64,000 nucleotides of DNA from Mucilaginibacter celer. Its GTDB lineage: Bacteria; Bacteroidota; Bacteroidia; Sphingobacteriales; Sphingobacteriaceae. The DNA lies in assembly GCF_003576455.2 (NCBI RefSeq), contig NZ_CP032869.1, positions 930,001 to 994,000 of the forward strand, written 5' to 3'. The notes under the pieces are model-generated. The model searched no databases. It saw nothing but the letters and a program-made list of their open reading frames with translations, and was not told the DNA's origin. Shown here piece by piece: positions 34,488-43,972 of this stretch (positions are counted from its first letter, which is position 1; each line of letters begins with the position of its first letter). Both the position numbers and the translations under genes were made by a program.

Positions 34488-35534
34488 ATGAGAAAACTGT
34501 TTAACGTTTGCCTGCTGTTGCTTTTATTTTCCGGAACTACTATAGCCCAAACTACCACGGGTAAAACCTTCACCAACCCCTTAATGCCTTCGGGGGCCGA
34601 CCCATGGGTTATTCAAAAAGATGGATTTTATTATTACACCAACTCGACCGGAGGTAATATCGTGATCTGGAAAACAAAGGATATTACCGCTTTAAGTACA
34701 TCTCCTAAAAAAGCTGTTTGGTCGCCGCCCGCGGGTATGGCTTATTCACGGGATCTTTGGGCGCCTGAGTTGCATTTTATAAATGGCAAGTGGTATGTAT
34801 ACTTTGCTGCCGATAATGGCGATAACAACAATCACCGCATTTATGTAATTGAAAATTCATCAGCAGATCCAACTCAGGGCACCTGGGAGTTTAAAGGTAA
34901 AATAGCTGATAGCACCGATAAATGGGCCATCGATGCCTCTGTGTTTGAAAGCAAGGGCAGCTGGTACATGATCTGGTCGGGTTGGGAAGGCGACCATAAC
35001 GGGCAGCAGAATATCTATATAGCAAAAATGAAGGATGCTTTAACCATTGGCAGCGAGCGTGTAAAAGTATCAAGCCCAACTTACACCTGGGAAACTAACG
35101 GTGATTTGCGCGACGGTGATTTGACGCACGTTAGCGTAAACGAAGGCCCCGAAATATTAAAACATGGCAATAAACAGTTCCTCATCTATTCGGCCAGCGG
35201 CTGCTGGACTGATTTTTATGCTTTGGGGATGCTTACCGCCGATAAAAACAGTGATCTGTTAAATCCTGCTTCCTGGAAAAAATCAGATCAGCCGGTATTC
35301 AAACAATCGCCCGAAAATAGTGTGTATGCGCCGGGGCATAATTCATTCTTTAAATCGCCGGATGGGAGGGAGGATTGGATTATTTATCATGCCAACTCAA
35401 ACCCTAACGAGGGCTGCGGTAATAAACGCTCGCCGCGTGCCCAAAAGTTTAGCTGGAATAAGGATGGATCGCCAAATTTTGGCGTACCGGTTAAGGATGG
35501 ACAGCCATTGGTTAAGCCATCGGGTACTAAATAG
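34488..35534 (+). CDS. Secreted GH43 glycoside hydrolase
   Basis: The 348-residue protein has a signal peptide (ends IAQ) and the GH43 five-bladed propeller. Expected catalytic residues are Asp38 (GADPW), Asp149 (AIDASVF) and Glu219 (VNEGPEI). RDLWAPELHFINGKWYVYF is also typical. Most relatives are arabinosidases or xylosidases, so arabinose-containing plant polymers are a likely substrate. It is convergent with the amidohydrolase gene, with only 31 bp between them. Confidence 0.92.
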   Translation: MRKLFNVCLLLLLFSGTTIAQTTTGKTFTNPLMPSGADPWVIQKDGFYYYTNSTGGNIVIWKTKDITALSTSPKKAVWSPPAGMAYSRDLWAPELHFINGKWYVYFAADNGDNNNHRIYVIENSSADPTQGTWEFKGKIADSTDKWAIDASVFESKGSWYMIWSGWEGDHNGQQNIYIAKMKDALTIGSERVKVSSPTYTWETNGDLRDGDLTHVSVNEGPEILKHGNKQFLIYSASGCWTDFYALGMLTADKNSDLLNPASWKKSDQPVFKQSPENSVYAPGHNSFFKSPDGREDWIIYHANSNPNEGCGNKRSPRAQKFSWNKDGSPNFGVPVKDGQPLVKPSGTK

Positions 35535-35565
35535 ATAGCGTTAGACAAGCGGGTATGTGATGGCT

Positions 35566-37197
35566 TTATGCACTGTAAACCGATTGCCCGTTAACAAAAG
35601 TTTGTTTAACCTTGATGGTATTGAGTTGCTCGTGCGAGATTTTTAAAGGATCTCCGTCCAGTACAATAAAATCAGCAAATTTACCTGCTGCGAGGCTGCC
35701 GGTTTGTTCCGTTTTGCTAATCAAGGCGGCATTATAAGTATAAGCTTTCAGCGCTTCGGCCACGGTAATGGCTTCGTGGGCGGCTATAATGCTGCCCTCA
35801 TCGTCTGTTCGGGTAACGGCTGCCTGTACACCTTTAAACGGATTAAGGTTTTTTACGACCGGGGCGTCCGATGACAGGGCCATTAAGATGTTGTTATCGA
35901 TGACCGATTTAACCGGGTAGCATCGGTTAAGATAGTCCTCGTCCAGATATTTAATAAAATTTTTGCCCAGCTCGCTGATAAAAATGCTTTGCATGGAGGT
36001 GGCTATCTCATACTTGTGCATTGCCTCCAGATGCTTAGTTTCGGGTAAACCAAGATGTTCTATGCGGTTTTTAATATCAGGAAACAGCTTTTTTAATTCC
36101 TTATAACTATCAATAACAAATTGAATAGCGGCATCGCCAATAGCGTGGGTGGCAATACTAAGGCCTTTTGCAGATGCCTGCGAGGCGAGGGTAATATACT
36201 GATCCTTGTTTAGCCGTAAAACACCCTGCTCTGCCGAGTTTTTATAAGGGCGTTTAAGCGCAGCCGTTTTGCCGCTCAGCCCCCCGTCCGAAAAAAATTT
36301 AACGGTATTTACATTAAATTCATCCGACGTGTAATAATCGGGAATGGGATAAGGCTGGTCGCCGCCATCGGGCAAAATTATGGGGATTGCATTAAGCCGG
36401 AAACCTAACCGGTTTTCGCGATGCATTTCATAATAGGTATCCAGTAACAAAGGATCAACCGCGGGATCGGTAGCCGAGGTAACACCGTATTTGTAAAGTT
36501 CTTCACGGGCGGCAAGCACCATCGTTTTTAGCTCGGTTTTGGTATAGGGCGGGATATTTTTGGTGATGAGGCCCAGCGCTGTTTCGGAGAAAATGCCGTT
36601 GGGTTTGCCATCATCACCTTGATAAATCACGCCGCCATCAGGTACCGGAGTATTAGCTGTTATATTACACAACTTCAAAGCCTTGCTGTTGCAAACGGCA
36701 ATATGCGCGCAGGTGCGGATAACATAAACCGGACGATCTTTTATTACCTTATCCAGATCGGTTTTGGTGGGGATCTGCCCGTTTTTCCATGCGGCTTCGT
36801 TAAAACCCCGTGCGGTTATCCATGCTGCTTCGGGGTATTGCAGAGCATAATCGGCAAGCATTTGCAGCAAATGATCAAGGCTTTGGGCTCCGCGTACATC
36901 AAGCATGTAGGTTTTCAGATTGCCTACTTTCCAGATATGAATGTGGCTGTCGTTCAAACCCGGCATCAGCGTTTTGCCCAATGCGTTTATCACCTGTGTG
37001 CCAGGCTGGATGAGCGATTGCAAATCACCAAATCGCCCAATTGCTTTTATACGGTTACCGCTTATGGCAAGGGTATCATAAGCATTATTGTCAAATCCAT
37101 CCTGAAATGATAAAATGCGAGCATTATAGATCAGCAGATCCCCGCTCCCTGTTTTGAGGGAAGAAAAATCTGCTGGTATTGATTGGTCCCCGTCCAT
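35566..37197 (-). CDS. YtcJ-like amidohydrolase (cytoplasmic)
   Basis: The protein has TLMPGLNDSHIHIWK (metal HxH), ATHAIGDAAIQFVID, SSDAPVVKNLNPF and ADFIVLDGDPLKI. The ATG at 37197 is preferred (544 residues) because it lies just after the aminotransferase stop; an in-frame ATG at 37248 would overlap that gene by 50 bp. There is no signal peptide, unlike the amidohydrolase at 30676. Its place at the end of the amine block suggests it opens an amide-linked amine or amino acid. Confidence 0.87.
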   Translation of the reverse strand: MDGDQSIPADFSSLKTGSGDLLIYNARILSFQDGFDNNAYDTLAISGNRIKAIGRFGDLQSLIQPGTQVINALGKTLMPGLNDSHIHIWKVGNLKTYMLDVRGAQSLDHLLQMLADYALQYPEAAWITARGFNEAAWKNGQIPTKTDLDKVIKDRPVYVIRTCAHIAVCNSKALKLCNITANTPVPDGGVIYQGDDGKPNGIFSETALGLITKNIPPYTKTELKTMVLAAREELYKYGVTSATDPAVDPLLLDTYYEMHRENRLGFRLNAIPIILPDGGDQPYPIPDYYTSDEFNVNTVKFFSDGGLSGKTAALKRPYKNSAEQGVLRLNKDQYITLASQASAKGLSIATHAIGDAAIQFVIDSYKELKKLFPDIKNRIEHLGLPETKHLEAMHKYEIATSMQSIFISELGKNFIKYLDEDYLNRCYPVKSVIDNNILMALSSDAPVVKNLNPFKGVQAAVTRTDDEGSIIAAHEAITVAEALKAYTYNAALISKTEQTGSLAAGKFADFIVLDGDPLKISHEQLNTIKVKQTFVNGQSVYSA

Positions 37198-37198
37198 C

Positions 37199-38542
37199 TT
37201 ATTTTCTTTTATCATCCGCCCGTTTAATGGCTTCTTCCAAAACGCCAAGGGCCTCGGTTAATTGTTCATCGGTAATTACAATGGGGGGCAGCAAACGCAG
37301 GCAGTTGCTGAACAAGCCCGCACGAATCATGATAAGGCCCTGGCTTACCGCATCCCTGATAATCTCTAAAGTTACATCCATATCCGGGTCTTTGCTGTCG
37401 CGATCTTTCACAAATTCAACCAACTGCATAGCTCCAAGGCCCCTTACATCACCAATAATAGCGTATTTTTTCTTCCAGTTTTCAAGCGTGCTGCGCATCA
37501 GTTCGCCAACCTGGTTAACACGTGTAAGGAAGCTTTCGCTTTTAATAATTTTAATAGCCTCGATAGCAGCCACGCAAGCTACCGGACTACCTCCATAAGT
37601 GCCGCCCACACCGCCGGGATGTGGTGCATCCATAATTTCGGCCCTGCCGGTAGTTGCACTGATGGGCATGCCTGCACCTATCGATTTGGCGCTCACCACC
37701 ACATCCGGCACCACATCAAAATGCTCTACAGCATAAAATTTTCCAGTACGCCCGGCCCCGCATTGTATTTCATCGGCAATCATCACAATACCGTATTTAT
37801 CGCATACCTTGCGTATTTTTTGCAGATAGGCTTTAGGCATAGGTATAAAACCGCCCTCGCCCATAACAGGCTCAATAATTATTGCCGCCAGCGATTCGGG
37901 ATCAACCTGCGAAATAAACGCAATATCCAGTTGTTTGATGCAATACTGTACATATTCATCATCGGTCATCCCCGGCAATTTGCGGTACAGGTTAGGCGCG
38001 GGGATGCGGTAAATATCAGATACAAAGGGCCCCATTCCTTTTTTAAACAAGGAGTATTTGCTGGTAAGGCTTAAAGTTAAAAGTGTACGGCCATGATAAG
38101 CCCCCTCAAAACACAGTACCGAATTACGTTTGGTATAATATTTTGCCACGTTTACGGCATTTTCCACTGCTTCCGATCCTGAATTGGCCAGCAGGGTTTT
38201 CTTTTTAAAATCGCCGGGAGTGATATCGTTCAGCAGCTCGGCCAACTCTACATAAGGTTCCATGGTGGTAACCAGCGTACAGGTATGAATATACTTGTCA
38301 ACCTGTGCCTTTATGGCATCAACCACGGCATCATTACAATGCCCCACATTGATCATGCCTATGCCGCCCGCCAGGTCAATAAGCTGGTTGTCATCCACAT
38401 CCCAAACCAAAGCCCCCGAAGCGCGCTCAACTACCACCTCTGTCGATTTCGCCAGTCCCGCAGGCAGGGCATTCTTCCGGCGTTCCAATATTTCAAGGCT
38501 TTTTGGGCCGGGTAATGCTGTTTTTAATTGTATGTGTTTCAT
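37199..38542 (-). CDS. Class III aminotransferase (4-aminobutyrate type), copy 2
   Basis: The 447-residue PLP enzyme has VENAVNVAKYYTKRNSVLCF, GAYHGRTLLTLSLT, MIADEIQCGAGRTGKFYA and the PLP lysine Lys286 in VSAKSIGAGMP. It resembles GABA/omega-amino acid aminotransferases. It is directly followed by the amidohydrolase gene and preceded by a 96-bp palindrome. A second homologue lies at 42560, so two omega-amine substrates may be processed. Confidence 0.9.
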   Translation of the reverse strand: MKHIQLKTALPGPKSLEILERRKNALPAGLAKSTEVVVERASGALVWDVDDNQLIDLAGGIGMINVGHCNDAVVDAIKAQVDKYIHTCTLVTTMEPYVELAELLNDITPGDFKKKTLLANSGSEAVENAVNVAKYYTKRNSVLCFEGAYHGRTLLTLSLTSKYSLFKKGMGPFVSDIYRIPAPNLYRKLPGMTDDEYVQYCIKQLDIAFISQVDPESLAAIIIEPVMGEGGFIPMPKAYLQKIRKVCDKYGIVMIADEIQCGAGRTGKFYAVEHFDVVPDVVVSAKSIGAGMPISATTGRAEIMDAPHPGGVGGTYGGSPVACVAAIEAIKIIKSESFLTRVNQVGELMRSTLENWKKKYAIIGDVRGLGAMQLVEFVKDRDSKDPDMDVTLEIIRDAVSQGLIMIRAGLFSNCLRLLPPIVITDEQLTEALGVLEEAIKRADDKRK

Positions 38543-38555
38543 GTTAATTTTTTGG

Positions 38556-38588
38556 GATTACACCGATTAGTTGTTGATTACACCGATT
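38556..38588. repeat. Tandem 20-bp unit next to 96-bp element copy 3
   Basis: GATTACACCGATT occurs at 38556 and 38576, a 20-bp period, directly before the 96-bp palindrome at 38591. The inverse, AATCGGTGTAATC, occurs at 5896 and 5916 (also 20 bp apart) and at 5945, near copy 1. Confidence 0.7.
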
Positions 38589-38590
38589 TT

Positions 38591-38686
38591 TTGTCTGAAT
38601 CAGAATTTACAGAATTTTAGAATTAACAGAATCTATCTGTTCTAATTCTGAGCATTCTAAAATTCTGTAAATTCTGATTCAGACAA
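38591..38686. repeat. 96-bp palindromic element (family C) copy 3
   Basis: Perfect 33-bp inverted arms span 38591-38623 and 38654-38686. The ends are TTGTCTGAAT and ATTCAGACAA. Inside, the arms differ from copies 1 and 2 at many positions yet remain fully complementary, and total length is again 96 bp. Its right end supplies the TGA stop of the GNAT gene (minus strand, 38679-38681). Confidence 0.9.
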
Positions 38687-39338
38687 CTTTTTCAATATCC
38701 AGCTTAATCAATACCCCGTAATTGCCGCAAACCGGGTCGTTTACGTGTTCGGGCATCAGGGCTATTGGTTCGAAGCCTATTTTCATTTGTTTGCTTAGGG
38801 TTGGGTCTTTGCGTTTGCCTTCCAGTAGTTGCTGGTAGTAGGTTTCGCCGCTTATTTGTTGGCTAACAGCACCGTAGCCGCTCATCATCCCCACGGTAAG
38901 CTGGCCTTTTAAGCCGAGCTGCCGGGCCATGTGGTGGCGGGCCCGGTAAAGGTTGCGCGCCAGGCCCTGGCCGCGGTAGGATGGGAGGATGCCCATATCA
39001 AGGCCGTAAAGCCAGTTGCCATCGGGATTATGGTTACTGAGCCAGCCGCCGGCGATGGTTTCGCTGAAGGTATGGTGATAGTTGGCAAAATCAAAATCGG
39101 TACGCATGGTGCTGGTCATGCCTATCACCTCGTCCTGGTCGGTAATCACAAATTGCCCCTCCGGAAAAACTTCGAGGTGGCGCAGGTAGTGTACCGCCCT
39201 GATATGCTCGTTGGCCGATAGAGTGGGGAATACTATTTTCTGCAGTTCTTCCAGTTGGTTTACGTGTTCGGTGCGGGTGTTTTGCACAACCAGTCCGCTG
39301 GGTAAAACTTCGTAATATGCAGGTTTTTCTGTTGTCAT
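38679..39338 (-). CDS. GNAT-family acetyltransferase
   Basis: The 219-residue protein has a GNAT core (QFVITDQDEVIGMTSTM, LYGLDMGILPSYRGQGLARNLY) and a C-terminal YGVLIKLDI strand. The acceptor is unknown; a polyamine or amino acid would fit the neighbours. It starts 12 bp after the NhaC-like gene. Its last codons (Val-Val-stop) run into a 96-bp repeat, which supplies the stop. Confidence 0.85.
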   Translation of the reverse strand: MTTEKPAYYEVLPSGLVVQNTRTEHVNQLEELQKIVFPTLSANEHIRAVHYLRHLEVFPEGQFVITDQDEVIGMTSTMRTDFDFANYHHTFSETIAGGWLSNHNPDGNWLYGLDMGILPSYRGQGLARNLYRARHHMARQLGLKGQLTVGMMSGYGAVSQQISGETYYQQLLEGKRKDPTLSKQMKIGFEPIALMPEHVNDPVCGNYGVLIKLDIEKVV

Positions 39339-39350
39339 GATGTTTAATGG

Positions 39351-40721
39351 CTAAGCAATGGTATAACCCATAACAATGTAAATAATGGTTGATATTGCGA
39401 ACGCGATAAGCGCATAAGGCAGTTGCGAAAACGAATGTTTAAGGTTGCTGATATCGGTACTTTGCGATGTAAGTATGGTGGTATCGCTATACAGGCAGGC
39501 ATTTGAACCCACTACCCCGGTGCTTACTACCGCGCCAACGCTTATCAGTACATTGGCCCCAAGCGTATGCGCCAGCGGAATAACAATAGGGATAACCACC
39601 GCGTATACCCCCCATGATGAACCGGTTGTATAGGTGATAAGCGTGATAGAGAGAAAAATAATGGCCGGCAAAAGCTCTTTACTGATATAGGGTTTAACGC
39701 CGTTGATGACATAGCTTGTTAAGCCCATTTTATCGCCCACATCCTTCAAAATATAGCTCATCACTACCAGGGCCAAGGCATAAACCATACTGTTAAAGCC
39801 CGAAAAAATGGTTTCGCTCAATTGCTGAAAGGTGCCCAGTTTGATAATAAGGTAATACACAAAGGTAAATGCCACACCTATCATAATGCCTTTAAGTGCA
39901 TCATAGTTCATTAAAAAAGTACAGATGAGTGTTATAGCTATGGGGATAATAAAATACATGGAACTGGCCTTTTTGCCGTTCCCGAACCCCGATGCCTGGA
40001 TATTGATCTCTTCGGTATCAGTTGGCAGGGCTACCACATTGTTCAACGAAAGGGCTTCGGCCTTTTGCATGCGACCGATCATCGGCACCAACCCCATGAT
40101 AACCAGCGGGATCATGAACACCGATACCCAGCCATACGTAACATACGGAATAACCGAAAGGTAAACATGGTTGCCTTGCCCAAGAGCAGCGAAATTGCAT
40201 TTTTCGAGTATAGAACCGATAAACACCGTCCAGGTGGAAAGTGGTACAATAACGCACCAGGGAGCCGCGGTGGTGTTAACAATATAAGCGAGATACTCGC
40301 GCGATACCTTAAAATGGTCGGTTATTTTTTTCATGGTGATGCCTACGGTTAAAGCGCTCAGGTAATCATCCAGAAAAATAAATAAACCTAAAAACCAGGT
40401 GCCAAAAAGTGCCGCACGTTTGGTTTTGATGTATTTGAGGGCGTCTTCGCCAAATTTCATAGCACCGCCGCTTTTTACCATGAGGCCTATCAATGAGCCG
40501 TACAGGCCGCAAACCAGTATCACCCAAACGGTACTGTCGTCTTTCATTACCTTGTAAAAGGTGGCAATAAAATCGCTGAAAAAATTAGTGTGATCATGAT
40601 AACCGATGATAATAAAACCCACAATACAACCCAGCAGTAAGGCCTCGAACGATGCCCTTAAGGCAATTGCCAGTACTATTACAACCAGTGGTGGGATTAA
40701 TGCGAGTGCACCGTATGTCAT
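39351..40721 (-). CDS. NhaC-like antiporter / amine or acid permease
   Basis: The 456-residue membrane protein has about eleven hydrophobic segments. LGLFIFLDDYLSALTVG, NTTAAPWCVIVPLSTW and TGVVGSNACLYSDTTILTSQST are typical of the NhaC/ion transporter superfamily. Members exchange Na+/H+ or carry carboxylates and amino acids. In an amine-degrading block it may move the substrate or a product across the inner membrane. Confidence 0.87.
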   Translation of the reverse strand: MTYGALALIPPLVVIVLAIALRASFEALLLGCIVGFIIIGYHDHTNFFSDFIATFYKVMKDDSTVWVILVCGLYGSLIGLMVKSGGAMKFGEDALKYIKTKRAALFGTWFLGLFIFLDDYLSALTVGITMKKITDHFKVSREYLAYIVNTTAAPWCVIVPLSTWTVFIGSILEKCNFAALGQGNHVYLSVIPYVTYGWVSVFMIPLVIMGLVPMIGRMQKAEALSLNNVVALPTDTEEINIQASGFGNGKKASSMYFIIPIAITLICTFLMNYDALKGIMIGVAFTFVYYLIIKLGTFQQLSETIFSGFNSMVYALALVVMSYILKDVGDKMGLTSYVINGVKPYISKELLPAIIFLSITLITYTTGSSWGVYAVVIPIVIPLAHTLGANVLISVGAVVSTGVVGSNACLYSDTTILTSQSTDISNLKHSFSQLPYALIAFAISTIIYIVMGYTIA

Positions 40722-41033
40722 GCGTTATATTGTTGTTTAATTGTATTATGTTTTATCCATTTTTTGCTTATCCCTACCTATAACTTAATTAAAAATCAGG
40801 TCATGCTGAACTTGTTTCAGCACCCACTCGCTAACCAACCATGCCAGGCAAAATGGCTACCTGTCCCGTGGGATGCCGAAACAAGTTCGGCATGACGGTA
40901 GGAGATGAGCCGCGTTGGACGCTGCGTTTCTCCGCTGTCCAAAGTTTCCGACTTCGGATATGCTAAGCCTGTAGTTTGCAACTAAAGGCTTGCAGCAACA
41001 CAGCGTTTACTTCATACATCCTTACTTTTTCCC
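40722..41033. other. Intergenic gap with palindrome
   Basis: No gene is seen in this 312-bp gap. It holds the palindrome at 40800-40896 and a G/C-rich stretch around 40905-40975. The dehydrogenase gene ends at its right edge. Confidence 0.7.
40800..40896. repeat. Palindromic repeat family F with G-U wobble pairs
   Basis: The left arm (40800-40824, starting GTCATGCTGAAC) pairs with the right arm (40872-40896, ending GTTCGGCATGAC). The only two non-Watson-Crick positions are T opposite G, which would be G-U pairs in a plus-strand transcript. Related repeats occur in many Bacteroidota genomes (from memory). Confidence 0.8.
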
Positions 41034-42464
41034 TTACAATCCCCCAATACTTATCAGCTTTTTCTCCATATACTCATACAACCCCTCACTACCGCTTTCA
41101 TGCCCCTGTCCGCTCTGTTTCCATCCTCCAAAAGGCGATTCGGTGCCATGTGGGGCCCATTCATTGATGCCTACAATACCAAACTCCAGCCGTTCAGATG
41201 CATAAATGGATGTTTTTAAATTGTTGGTGAAAACAAAGGATGCCAACCCGTATTCGGTATCGTTTGCCCTGGCAATGGCATCGTCCAGATCATCAAAAGA
41301 AAATAAAGGCAGCACCGGACCAAAAATTTCATTTTGGGCAAGCACCGAGGTTTGTTTAAGGTTGCCCACCACGGCAGGCTGCAAAAAATAACCCGATTGC
41401 AGATGCGCAGGCATGCCGCCCCCGGTAAAGATCTCGGCCTGTTCGTTAACTGCCTTATCAATTAGCGCCTGCACGCTTTCTTTTTGTTTTTTGGTGATGA
41501 GCGGCCCTACGTTAACGCCCTCCTCAAAGCCATTGCCCACCTTAAGTTTGCTTACGTAGCCGGTTACGGCATCGGCAAATTGCTGGTAAATGTTTTTATG
41601 GATATAAATGCGTTGCGGCGAAATACACACCTGTCCGTTGTTCCTGAAGCGGGCAATGGCGGTGGCTTTGGCTATAGCATCAACATCCACATCATCAAAT
41701 ACCAGCACCGGCGCGTTTCCGCCCAGCTCGAGCGAGAGTTTGGTATGCGTGCGCGATGCACCATCCATCAGTATTTTACCCACACGGGTGCTGCCGGTAA
41801 AGCTTATTTTTTTTAGCAGCGGGTTGCCAAGCATTTCATCGCCAATGGCAGCCGCATCGCCATAAACAATATTTAATACACCCTGCGGCAAACCTGCCTT
41901 TACAAGCGCCTGCGCCATGTGGATTGCCGAAAGCGGCGTTTCTTCGGATGGTTTGGCTACTACTGTACAACCTGCAGCAAGCGCGGCTGCCCAGGCGCGC
42001 GCGGGATTGTAAGCCGGAAAATTCCAGGCCGTAATAATGCCCGTAACGCCAATGGGCTGGTAAATAACCGAGCTCCGCTTATCCGGCCTGTTGGTGGGGA
42101 TTACACGACCGTAGGCGCGTTTGGCTTCCTCTGCGTACCACTCAAAAAGGTTGGCGGCAACGGTCCACTCGCCTTTGGCTTCGGGCAGGGGTTTGCCGCT
42201 TTCAAGTACCATGTCGCGGGCAATGTTATCCAGGTTTTCGCGCAGATAGTTAGCTGCCTTTTTTAGGATCTCGGCCCTTTGGTATGGTGTGGTTTTGCTC
42301 CACGAACCGAAGGCTTTATACGCAGCATCGATAGCCGCACGGCAATCGGCAGCGTTGCCGGCGCTTAGCGTATCAATAACCTGTTCGGTAGCCGGATCTG
42401 TTAAATCCATCTCGTTTTTATCTGCCGCTACTACCCATTCGCCATTGATGAATTGTTGTTTCAT
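41034..42464 (-). CDS. gabD: NAD(P)-dependent semialdehyde dehydrogenase (GabD-like)
   Basis: The 476-residue aldehyde dehydrogenase has ITAWNFPAYNPARAW, the glutamate motif LELGGNAPVLVFDD (Glu246) and catalytic Cys280 in NNGQVCISPQR. It resembles succinate-semialdehyde dehydrogenases. It follows an aminotransferase gene in the same direction, so it should oxidise the semialdehyde that enzyme makes. Confidence 0.9.
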   Translation of the reverse strand: MKQQFINGEWVVAADKNEMDLTDPATEQVIDTLSAGNAADCRAAIDAAYKAFGSWSKTTPYQRAEILKKAANYLRENLDNIARDMVLESGKPLPEAKGEWTVAANLFEWYAEEAKRAYGRVIPTNRPDKRSSVIYQPIGVTGIITAWNFPAYNPARAWAAALAAGCTVVAKPSEETPLSAIHMAQALVKAGLPQGVLNIVYGDAAAIGDEMLGNPLLKKISFTGSTRVGKILMDGASRTHTKLSLELGGNAPVLVFDDVDVDAIAKATAIARFRNNGQVCISPQRIYIHKNIYQQFADAVTGYVSKLKVGNGFEEGVNVGPLITKKQKESVQALIDKAVNEQAEIFTGGGMPAHLQSGYFLQPAVVGNLKQTSVLAQNEIFGPVLPLFSFDDLDDAIARANDTEYGLASFVFTNNLKTSIYASERLEFGIVGINEWAPHGTESPFGGWKQSGQGHESGSEGLYEYMEKKLISIGGL

Positions 42465-42559
42465 GTTGTATTTATGATTTTTCCCCAGTGCCGGCCTTAC
42501 GAGGTTTTTAAAACTTCGTAGAGCTTTAACAAGAGGTTTTTATAATTGGTCAAAAAAAA

Positions 42560-43858
42560 TTATGCCGTTAACTCCGCCAATCCAGCTTCAATAACATCCA
42601 GCCCCGCATTAAGCAAAGCCTCATCAATAATCAGCGGACTAAGCACCCTGATCACATTACCGTTAACCCCGGCGTTTATTACAATCACGCCGTGTTGGGC
42701 ACAGTAGCTGATGAGTTTTTTGCAGAGAACATCATCCGGTTTAAAAGGATCACCATCAATAACCAGTTCAAAAGCCATCATGGCACCGAGGCCCCGTACA
42801 TCACCAACGGCGTTGTACTTTGCCTTCATGGCTTCAAAACGAGAGCGTACGATATCGCCAACTTTTGTACCGAGGGCATTGATGTCAATCTCCTCCATGT
42901 ACTTGATGGTAGCCAGCGAGGCCGCGCAACAAACCGGGTTACCGGGATAGGTGCCGCCGATGGTTGATGGTTTACAGGCATCCATAATATGTGCCCTGCC
43001 AATAACCGCGCCGATGGGCATACCGCTTCCCATCGATTTTGCCCAGGTTGAAATATCGGGCGTTACCCCGTAATGTTCATAAGCAGCCCATTTACCGGTG
43101 CGGCCGAAGCCGCTTTGCACCTCATCCAAAATCAATAAAATGCCATATTTATCGCATACTTCGCGCAGGCCGCGCAGGTATTTTGCCGGTACCACATTAA
43201 AGCCGCCCTCGCCTTGTACGGGCTCCATAATAATGGCGGCAACCTGGTCGGCAGGTACATGGGTGTGAAAAAATGTTTCCAGCTCGCGTAAATGCACATC
43301 TGAGAAATCATCAATACTCAGATCCTTGCCATAACGATAATAATCAGGGAATGGGATCCGGTAAACCTCGGGCGCAAAGGGGCCGCAGCCCAGTTTGTAG
43401 CCAACTTTGGAGGTTAAGGTCATGGCCATCATGGTACGGCCGTGGAAACCGCTTTCGTAACAGATCACGGCTGGTCTTCCTGTTGCCTGGCGGGCAATTT
43501 TAATGGCGTTCTCAACGCTTTCGGCGCCCGAGTTGGTGAGCATTACCTTGGTGCTATCGCCGTGTGGTAGTAGCGTAGCCAGTTTTTCGGCCAGTTGCAG
43601 GTACAAATCGTAAGTGGCTACATTAAAGCTGCAATGGATCATCTTTGCCGCTTGCTCGGCAATGGCGGCTACCACGGGCGGCGGGCAATGCCCGGCGTTC
43701 ACCACACCTATTCCTCCGGCAAAATCAATCATCTCCCGGCCATCCGCGTCGGTTATAATCGCCCCGCTGGCATGCTCCGCCGTTGATGGGTTAAAGATAC
43801 CGATGGCGTTGGGTACGTATTTTTTTCTTTTAGCTAACAGTTGTTCTGAATTGCTCAT
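42560..43858 (-). CDS. gabT: Class III aminotransferase (4-aminobutyrate type), copy 1
   Basis: The 432-residue PLP enzyme shows NSGAESVENAIKIARQATGRP, GFHGRTMMAMTLTSK, LDEVQSGFGRTGKWA (Asp245) and PLP Lys274 in STWAKSMGSGMPIGA. It matches GABA aminotransferases in length and motifs. It pairs with the downstream GabD-like gene; the specific omega-amine is not proven. Confidence 0.92.
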   Translation of the reverse strand: MSNSEQLLAKRKKYVPNAIGIFNPSTAEHASGAIITDADGREMIDFAGGIGVVNAGHCPPPVVAAIAEQAAKMIHCSFNVATYDLYLQLAEKLATLLPHGDSTKVMLTNSGAESVENAIKIARQATGRPAVICYESGFHGRTMMAMTLTSKVGYKLGCGPFAPEVYRIPFPDYYRYGKDLSIDDFSDVHLRELETFFHTHVPADQVAAIIMEPVQGEGGFNVVPAKYLRGLREVCDKYGILLILDEVQSGFGRTGKWAAYEHYGVTPDISTWAKSMGSGMPIGAVIGRAHIMDACKPSTIGGTYPGNPVCCAASLATIKYMEEIDINALGTKVGDIVRSRFEAMKAKYNAVGDVRGLGAMMAFELVIDGDPFKPDDVLCKKLISYCAQHGVIVINAGVNGNVIRVLSPLIIDEALLNAGLDVIEAGLAELTA

Positions 43859-43859
43859 A

Positions 43860-43972
43860 AGCCCCCTCTCAATCTCCCCCGGTAGGGGAGAATTCTTTTT
43901 GTTTATAATGATTTTTGTTTGGTTTTGTGTGATAAGGAAAGCCCTCCCTTCCGGGGAGGGTTGGGTGGGGCT
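43860..43972. repeat. Palindromic C/G-rich intergenic repeat, family A copy 2
   Basis: It begins AGCCCCCTCT and ends GGGTGGGGCT, with the same two internal hairpins as 4881-4972 but a longer spacer. Its right part encodes the last residues of the amine oxidase. Confidence 0.8.

Noticed and set aside
38556..38588. Short tandem repeats considered as a CRISPR array
   Set aside because: The unit is only about 20 bp with no true spacers and occurs beside palindromes; no cas gene is nearby.
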